Positions 4,473 to 8,991 of a DNA stretch of 8,991 nt are shown here, in pieces (within the stretch, counting starts at the first letter, position 1; each line of letters starts with the position of its first letter). Position numbers and translations under genes: made by a program. The notes under the pieces were generated by a model that made no database searches, was not told the DNA's origin, and was given only the letters and a program-made list of their open reading frames with translations. Source of the stretch: JAGMDK01 sp023128695 (GTDB lineage Bacteria > Planctomycetota > Phycisphaerae > UBA1845 > Fen-1342); assembly GCA_030628805.1 (NCBI GenBank), contig DAOVQG010000196.1, positions 1-8,991 on the forward strand. Direction: 5' to 3'.

Positions 4473-7421
4473 ATGGACAAGATTGGCTCTCGTTGGCATG
4501 TCAAAATTGCTTTCAGTCTCGTAACTCTGCTCGGCATCAGCAGCGCCTCGGCCTACGAGCAAATCCACGTCGGCTTTTTGTGGCACATGCACCAGCCGAT
4601 TTATTACCCCTATGAGTCGCTCATCGACACCGATTACTACAACCGCTTCTCATTCAGCGTCGTCGATGTTCATAACCAGCGCTTCGGCCCTTACACAACC
4701 TGGCCCTACGACGCCGTCCAGGCCGGCAGCGGACAGCCGCACCTCGGCGCCCAGGTCAGCTTCACCGGTTCGCTGATCGAGAACCTCAACAACCTCGAAG
4801 CCGCCGGCGTCAATGGCGGCATGTGGAACAACTGGGACTGGGGCTACGACCAGGGCGTGAGCATGTCCACCACGCTCGGCCACCCGCGGCTCGACCTGGT
4901 TGCGTTCGGTTATCACCACCCGCTCATGCCGCTGCTCGACGAGTTGGACATCCGCATGCAGATCAAGCTGCACAAGCACATCCACGGACAAACCTGGACC
5001 GGCGGACCGACGTATTCCAACGGCATGTTCCCCGCCGAGACGGCCTTCTCCACGCGGATGATCCCCGCCCTGGTCGCCGAGGGCATCGACTGGGTGCTGG
5101 TCGACAACATCCATTTCGACCGCGCCTGCCTCGGCTACCCGCACACTAACGATTCGGGACTGTTCGCGCCGAACCCCGCCGACCAGATCAACCCCAATCC
5201 GGTCGACAGCGGCGGTGCCTGGGTGCAATTGAACGACCTCTGGGCTCCCAGCCAGGTCAGCGCCCCGTTCGGCTACCAACCACATTACGTGCAGCACATT
5301 GATCCTGAGACCGGCACCATCACGCAGATGATCGCCGTCCCCGCCGCCCGTTACGAGGGCAATGAGGACGGCCGCGGCGGCTACGGCGCGTTCCTCTACG
5401 ACCAGGTGATGGACCAGTACATCATGTACAACACCGACCCCGCCCACCCCATGATCGTCGTCCTGCACCACGACGGCGACAACTACGGCGGCGGCAGCGA
5501 CGCCTATTACCACAACAATTTCCAGAACATGGTCAACTGGGTCAGTGGCGACCCCGATTACGACGTGTCCACCATCGATGATTATCTGGACCGTTTTCCG
5601 CCCGACCCGAGCGATGTGATCCACGTCGAGGACGGCTCCTGGTCCGGGGCCGACAATGGCGATCCCGAGTTCAAGAAATGGCTGGCCGACCCGGACGCCG
5701 GCGGCTGGAGCCCCGACCGCAACAGTTGGGCCGTGCTGACCGCGGCCAAGAACCGCGTCTTCAGTGCCGAGGCCGTCGCCCCTGCCGCGAATATGCAGAA
5801 CATCATGGCCGGCAGCGGCAGCAACACGGAGAAGGCCTGGCATTGGCTGCTGTGTGGCCAGGCCAGCGACTACTGGTACTGGGACGGGACCGAGATCTGG
5901 GACAGCAACGTGACCCGGGCATGCAACCAAGCGGTCTATTTCGCCGATCTGGTGCTGGCCGGTCAGCCTGACGATACTCCGCCGACGATCTTTCTGCCGC
6001 AGCGCGAGCCGTACAATCCCGGCGGCTACGAATGGGGCTCGACGCCCGAGCCGTCCGACTTCGAGGTCTGGACCTACGCCGACGATATCAGCACACTGAC
6101 GAGCGTGACGCTCAAATGGCGGGTGGACAACGACGGCGTCAACCCACTGTCGTCGATCCAGAACGAGACCTACGTCGGCGGGGCGGAGGTCGGTTCTTGG
6201 AACAGCGAGCCGATGACCAGTTCCGACGTGCCGCCACAGGGCGGCGTGCTGACGCCGACGTACCGCGCTCTGCGCTGGAGCGCGATGCTCACCGGGCAGC
6301 AGGACGTTTTGATTGACTACTACATCGAGGCCGTGGACGGCATGGGCAATGTCGCCCAGTCGCCGATCCAGCATGTCTACATCGGCGTCGGCGGCAGCGG
6401 CGGAGACCCGGTAACGATCGACCCCGACCCGGCCGTAGCGGGTGAGAACGTCACCATCTCCTACGATCCCGCCGGTCGCGTGTTGGCCTCCGCACCGCAG
6501 GTCTACCTGCACTACGGCTTCAACAACTGGAATCCAACCATCTCGCCGGACCCGGCCATGACGTGGAACGCGTCCGAGTCCGTTTGGCAGATCACGGTCA
6601 TGGTTCAGTCCACCGCCACGCAGTTGGACATGGTTTTCAACGACGGCGCGGGAACTTGGGACAACAACGACGGCGCCGACTGGCACTTCACCGTCACCGG
6701 CGGCACGCCCGGCGAATGGGTCATGGATGGCCAGCTTGACGCCGGAGCGACGTTGGTTGCTGAAAACGGCGCGCTGCAACTCTATGCGGGCTTGCTCGGA
6801 ACCATGCTCTATGTCGCGGCCCCGGACGCCGGCGAAGGCAACGACCACTTCATCTTCCTCGCCGACACGCCCGGGCCGCTCCAATCCGCTCCCTGGGCCA
6901 AGGCCGGCCAGGTCGCGGGCTGGTCGGCGTACCTCGGCAACGAGAACGACAACGGCTGGTCGGGCTGGTTCGACGCCGCCGGCGCCGCCCAGTCCGCCAC
7001 CGGCGGCGGCTCCGGCTGGCTGGAGGGCACCATCGACCTGTCCCAGGAATTCGGCCAGCTCCCCGAGGTGGTCTACCTGACATTCGCCGCCTACGGCACC
7101 AGCGATGGGGCCCCCTTGATTCCCGAAGCCCAGGTGCCGACGTCCGTCAATAGTGACGGCAACGTCGACGCGAGTGAATATGCGCCATTTACGCTCACCT
7201 CCGTCTGCCCCGGCGACAGCAACTGCGACGGCTCGATCTCCTGGCGCGACATCGACTTCTTCGTCGCGGCCATGAACGACAACGTCGCGGCGTGGGAAGC
7301 CATGTTCGCTCCCGGCACGCCGGACTGCTCCTTCGACAACAACGACGTGAACGCCGACGGCACCGTCTCTTGGCGCGACATCGATCCGCTAGTGGCGCTG
7401 ATGAATACCACCTGTCCGTAG
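4473..7421 (+). CDS. Secreted GH57 amylase/amylopullulanase-like enzyme with CBM25-like and dockerin-like modules
   Basis: A 982-residue exported protein likely to hydrolyse starch, glycogen or pullulan-type alpha-glucans outside the cytoplasm. Residues 1-27 are a signal peptide (cleavage after ASA). The GH57 core (about 29-495) carries the family motifs in order: HMHQP (38-42), GYHHPLMPLL (146-155), GMFPAETAFS with candidate nucleophile E189, HHDGDN with candidate acid/base D334, and a tryptophan-rich fifth region (455-470). Residues 500-638 look Ig/Fn3-like. Residues 645-742 resemble CBM25 starch-binding modules (VYLHYGFNNWN, then VFNDGAGTWDNNDG). Residues 745-905 form another beta-rich domain, possibly DOMON-like. 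Calcium loops D915-D926 and D958-D969, with a repeated SWRDID, make a dockerin-like end. The start is supported by the signal peptide, but its ribosome site is weak (AGG at 4461-4463, nine bases before ATG). Exact specificity cannot be read from sequence. Confidence 0.88.
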   Translation: MDKIGSRWHVKIAFSLVTLLGISSASAYEQIHVGFLWHMHQPIYYPYESLIDTDYYNRFSFSVVDVHNQRFGPYTTWPYDAVQAGSGQPHLGAQVSFTGSLIENLNNLEAAGVNGGMWNNWDWGYDQGVSMSTTLGHPRLDLVAFGYHHPLMPLLDELDIRMQIKLHKHIHGQTWTGGPTYSNGMFPAETAFSTRMIPALVAEGIDWVLVDNIHFDRACLGYPHTNDSGLFAPNPADQINPNPVDSGGAWVQLNDLWAPSQVSAPFGYQPHYVQHIDPETGTITQMIAVPAARYEGNEDGRGGYGAFLYDQVMDQYIMYNTDPAHPMIVVLHHDGDNYGGGSDAYYHNNFQNMVNWVSGDPDYDVSTIDDYLDRFPPDPSDVIHVEDGSWSGADNGDPEFKKWLADPDAGGWSPDRNSWAVLTAAKNRVFSAEAVAPAANMQNIMAGSGSNTEKAWHWLLCGQASDYWYWDGTEIWDSNVTRACNQAVYFADLVLAGQPDDTPPTIFLPQREPYNPGGYEWGSTPEPSDFEVWTYADDISTLTSVTLKWRVDNDGVNPLSSIQNETYVGGAEVGSWNSEPMTSSDVPPQGGVLTPTYRALRWSAMLTGQQDVLIDYYIEAVDGMGNVAQSPIQHVYIGVGGSGGDPVTIDPDPAVAGENVTISYDPAGRVLASAPQVYLHYGFNNWNPTISPDPAMTWNASESVWQITVMVQSTATQLDMVFNDGAGTWDNNDGADWHFTVTGGTPGEWVMDGQLDAGATLVAENGALQLYAGLLGTMLYVAAPDAGEGNDHFIFLADTPGPLQSAPWAKAGQVAGWSAYLGNENDNGWSGWFDAAGAAQSATGGGSGWLEGTIDLSQEFGQLPEVVYLTFAAYGTSDGAPLIPEAQVPTSVNSDGNVDASEYAPFTLTSVCPGDSNCDGSISWRDIDFFVAAMNDNVAAWEAMFAPGTPDCSFDNNDVNADGTVSWRDIDPLVALMNTTCP

Positions 7422-7424
7422 GAA

Positions 7425-7447
7425 GGGCCAATGTAGCGGCCCCTTTT
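7425..7447 (+). terminator. Possible rho-independent terminator after the second GH57 gene
   Basis: Four bases after the stop codon, GGGCC (7425-7429) pairs with GGCCC (7438-7442) around an 8-nt loop, followed by TTTT at 7444-7447. The stem is only 5 bp, or 7 with one bulge, so termination may be partial. Its position between the GH57 gene and the unrelated lipoprotein gene fits an operon end. Confidence 0.4.
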
Positions 7448-7530
7448 CTCCCCCTGCCCCCCGGATGCACAGGCTAGCTCGATCGGGTAGATTATCACCC
7501 ACACCACTGATCCAGAGAGTGATTCGTTGT

Positions 7531-7534
7531 GGAG
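7531..7534 (+). promoter_or_regulatory. Ribosome binding site that decides the start of the PAP2 gene
   Basis: GGAG lies seven bases before the GTG at 7542. The alternative in-frame start TTG at 7527 has the poorer AGAGAG (7514-7519), also seven bases upstream. I prefer GTG because it is the stronger codon and site, and it still leaves a complete lipoprotein signal. Confidence 0.5.
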
Positions 7535-7541
7535 CAAGGCC

Positions 7542-8726
7542 GTGCGATATCATTTCCAGCTTGTCAGGCGTTATTGGATTACCGCGTTGGGTTTTACGTG
7601 TTTTGCCGCACTGAGCACGGGTTGCCGCACAGCTCAGGCCCCGGCGGCGAGCGAGTTCATGGCGCGGGACGCCATCGAACGGTATTGTGCCGAGCAGGCG
7701 GACCAACTCGCACACGCGGACCGGTCGCCTGCCGCACCCTATACACCATTGCTAAATGACTGTGCGCGGTCGTACGACGACGAAGAGCCGCGGGCTTCAG
7801 CCCGCGCGGTCTTACGCACACCGAACCGGCGCAACATTGCGCACGGCCATTTAGCCGGCATCTTCGACAACACCATTCTCACGCTTTGCACCTTCGGCGA
7901 GGAGGACGAAACCGCCGCCTCGCAACCCACGACACAGGCGGCCCTGCCACCGCGCGGGCTGAAGCCCGCGGCTCCTCCCGTGACCGGCGAGTTCGTCCCC
8001 CCGCAGGGGTATTGGCGGAGGAACATCTGGCATCAAATGGGGCACGAATCGAAGGCCCTCGGCGGGCATGACTTCTGGAAAGGCTTCGAGACCAGCTTCT
8101 GGGACCTGGATAACGCCCTGCTCCTGACCGCCACCATGGGAGCCAGCATCACGATCCGCGAGACCGGCGTGGATCATACCATCCGCGCGCGGACCAGGGG
8201 GCACCGCCAACTCGGCGACCTGGACGAAACCGTCCAGGTCCTCGGCCACCCCGGCACGCACTTCGCCGCCACCGGCGTGCTGTGGCTGACCAGCGCCCTG
8301 ACCAAGGACGTCAAAGAGCACGAACTCGCCAAGTCGCTGACGCAGGCACTGGCGGTCAACGGCGTGACGACCCTAGCGCTGAAGGCCGCCGCCAACACCC
8401 GCACGCCGGACAACGAACGACACGGCTGGCCGAGCGGGCACGCCTCCAGCACCTTCGCCGCCGCGGCCGTGCTGAACGAGTATTACGGGCCCTGGGTGGG
8501 CGTGCCGTGCCTGGCGTTGGCGGGCTTGGTCGGCTACCAGCGGCTCGATTCACGCGTGCATGACATCTCCGACGTGGTCTTCGGCGGCATGCTCGGCTAC
8601 GTGATCGGCACCTCGATCGCGCGCGAGGAGCAGGCCCAGTTCCCCGAGCTGTTCGGCATGCAGGTGATACCCTATGTCGATCCAGAGACGGGAGCGACGG
8701 GCCTGGCGCTGATGAAACGGTGGTAA
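7542..8726 (+). CDS. PAP2-superfamily phosphatase-like lipoprotein
   Basis: 394 residues if translation starts at GTG 7542 (399 from TTG 7527). The N-terminus RYHFQLVRRYW, a hydrophobic stretch and the lipobox LSTGC (Cys28) indicate a lipid-anchored exported protein. The C-terminal half carries the PAP2 (type 2 phosphatidic acid phosphatase) signature: K281 with R287 and P289 for motif 1, PSGH at 297-300 for motif 2, and R334-x5-H340-x3-D344 for motif 3, followed by the usual FGG helix. In motif 1 the canonical Arg before Pro is Thr, with an Arg one place earlier. Such enzymes dephosphorylate lipid phosphates or pyrophosphates; the substrate here is unknown. Residues 82-90 and 136-144 are translated copies of a palindromic repeat in an otherwise linker-like region. 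A possible terminator separates it from the GH57 genes, and nothing links it to their function. Confidence 0.82.
   Translation: MRYHFQLVRRYWITALGFTCFAALSTGCRTAQAPAASEFMARDAIERYCAEQADQLAHADRSPAAPYTPLLNDCARSYDDEEPRASARAVLRTPNRRNIAHGHLAGIFDNTILTLCTFGEEDETAASQPTTQAALPPRGLKPAAPPVTGEFVPPQGYWRRNIWHQMGHESKALGGHDFWKGFETSFWDLDNALLLTATMGASITIRETGVDHTIRARTRGHRQLGDLDETVQVLGHPGTHFAATGVLWLTSALTKDVKEHELAKSLTQALAVNGVTTLALKAAANTRTPDNERHGWPSGHASSTFAAAAVLNEYYGPWVGVPCLALAGLVGYQRLDSRVHDISDVVFGGMLGYVIGTSIAREEQAQFPELFGMQVIPYVDPETGATGLALMKRW
7785..7974. repeat. Inverted pair of 26-bp palindromic repeats inside the PAP2 gene
   Basis: The segment 7785-7810 is the exact reverse complement of 7949-7974 over 26 bp. Each copy is itself a hairpin with core GCGGGC-TTCA-GCCCGC. 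The copies are separated by 138 bp, so they can fold singly or pair with each other. Both stay in frame and are read as EPRASARAV and PPRGLKPAA, peptide strings I recall from many unrelated GC-rich bacterial proteins carrying such repeats. This points to insertion of a dispersed element into a tolerant linker between the lipobox and the PAP2 domain. Confidence 0.85.
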
Positions 8727-8807
8727 CTGGTGCTCTGTCAACGCTGATTCGATGGATCATCGTTGATTGGGTGGCCCATCGCTTTAGCGGTGTGGTACGC
8801 TAGAGCC

Positions 8808-8909
8808 GTTTCAGAAAACATCTGGCATCCGTCGGGAGGGCGAACCTCCCGGTGAGCCGCGGCTCGGCAGGAGCCTCGCCCTCCCCAAGCAACTGACTTT
8901 TTCTGAAAC
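8808..8909. mobile_element. 102-bp MITE-like element with 11-bp terminal inverted repeats
   Basis: GTTTCAGAAAA (8808-8818) is matched by its exact reverse complement at 8899-8909. Between them lies a large palindrome with 26-nt arms, 8834-8859 and 8860-8885, which pair at 21 of 26 positions with no spare loop. The core reads GGGAGGGCGA outward to TCGCCCTCCC, with GAGCCG-CGGCTC at the centre. There is no coding capacity. I see no clear target-site duplication next to the ends, so calling it mobile is an inference from structure. A bidirectional 3' end structure for the PAP2 gene is an alternative. Bases 8727-8807 contain only short competing stems (TCAACG/CGTTGA and CGATG/CATCG). Confidence 0.55.
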
Positions 8910-8991
8910 TGAATCTCTAGTTGTCTCCGGTCACTAACTCCTGGTAACACATGTGTTTACCCGTTACGGCCGCGACAAGGAGCCGGTCGAA
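8910..8991 (+). other. Right-edge stretch with operator-like palindrome and a possible gene start
   Basis: AACACATGTGTT (8946-8957) is a perfect 12-bp palindrome inside the nearly symmetric GGTAA to TTTACC segment (8943-8961), which could be a regulator site. Two readings of a following gene are possible. A frame from GTG 8953 stays open to the edge and gives FTRYGRDKEPVE with gene-like codon use, but has no clear ribosome site. Alternatively AAGGAG at 8977-8982 could serve a start just beyond the window. Neither can be settled from here. Confidence 0.25.

Noticed and set aside
4650..6884. A 744-residue open frame antisense to the second GH57 gene
   Set aside because: It is a shadow caused by high third-position GC. 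Its translation is Val/Gly/Asp-rich with no recognisable domain, while the plus strand has clear GH57 motifs, a signal peptide and calcium loops.
7527..7541. TTG at 7527 as the start of the PAP2 gene
   Set aside because: It is in frame and possible, but the GTG at 7542 has a better-placed GGAG and still encodes the whole lipoprotein signal. Not excluded.
8738..8766. Terminator hairpin directly after the PAP2 gene
   Set aside because: TCAACG/CGTTGA and CGATG/CATCG overlap and compete, and no T-run follows.

Overview
The window looks like a stretch of a GC-rich planctomycete chromosome (Planctomycetota, possibly Phycisphaerae or an uncultured relative). The inference rests on two large secreted modular enzymes ending in dockerin-like calcium-binding repeats, and on several families of short GC-rich palindromes that, from memory, are common between planctomycete genes. 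No rRNA or other strong phylogenetic marker is present, so the placement is not proven.

Left part (1-1032): no intact protein gene. The minus strand holds the decayed C-terminal end of an NAD+ synthetase gene (nadE) with an in-frame TAG, then a tRNA-Glu(UUC) gene with a good sigma70-type promoter, both reading leftward. The rest is repeat-rich: a 27-bp-arm hairpin running into four 21-bp tandem units, then two 10-C tracts.

Centre (1033-7421): two rightward genes for large exported proteins, both assigned here to glycoside hydrolase family 57 (GH57). The first (1055 aa) has a signal peptide, a probable DOMON-like sandwich, a divergent GH57 core of 4-alpha-glucanotransferase/alpha-amylase type, a C-terminal sandwich and a dockerin-like pair of calcium loops. 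The second (982 aa) has a signal peptide, a GH57 core with clear motifs, an Ig-like segment, a CBM25-like starch-binding module, a further sandwich domain and a different dockerin-like pair. Together they suggest extracellular breakdown or remodelling of starch- or glycogen-like alpha-glucans. The 272-bp gap between them is almost entirely palindromic repeats.

Right part (7422-8991): a possible terminator, then a gene for a PAP2-superfamily phosphatase-like lipoprotein. Its coding sequence contains two inverted copies of a 26-bp palindromic repeat, translated in frame. A 102-bp element with 11-bp terminal inverted repeats follows, and then the window edge.

I found no complete novel defence or mobile system. 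The most distinctive signals are the palindromic repeats, whose stems differ while pairing is kept and which have entered a coding sequence, and the divergent, degenerate-motif GH57 beside a canonical one.
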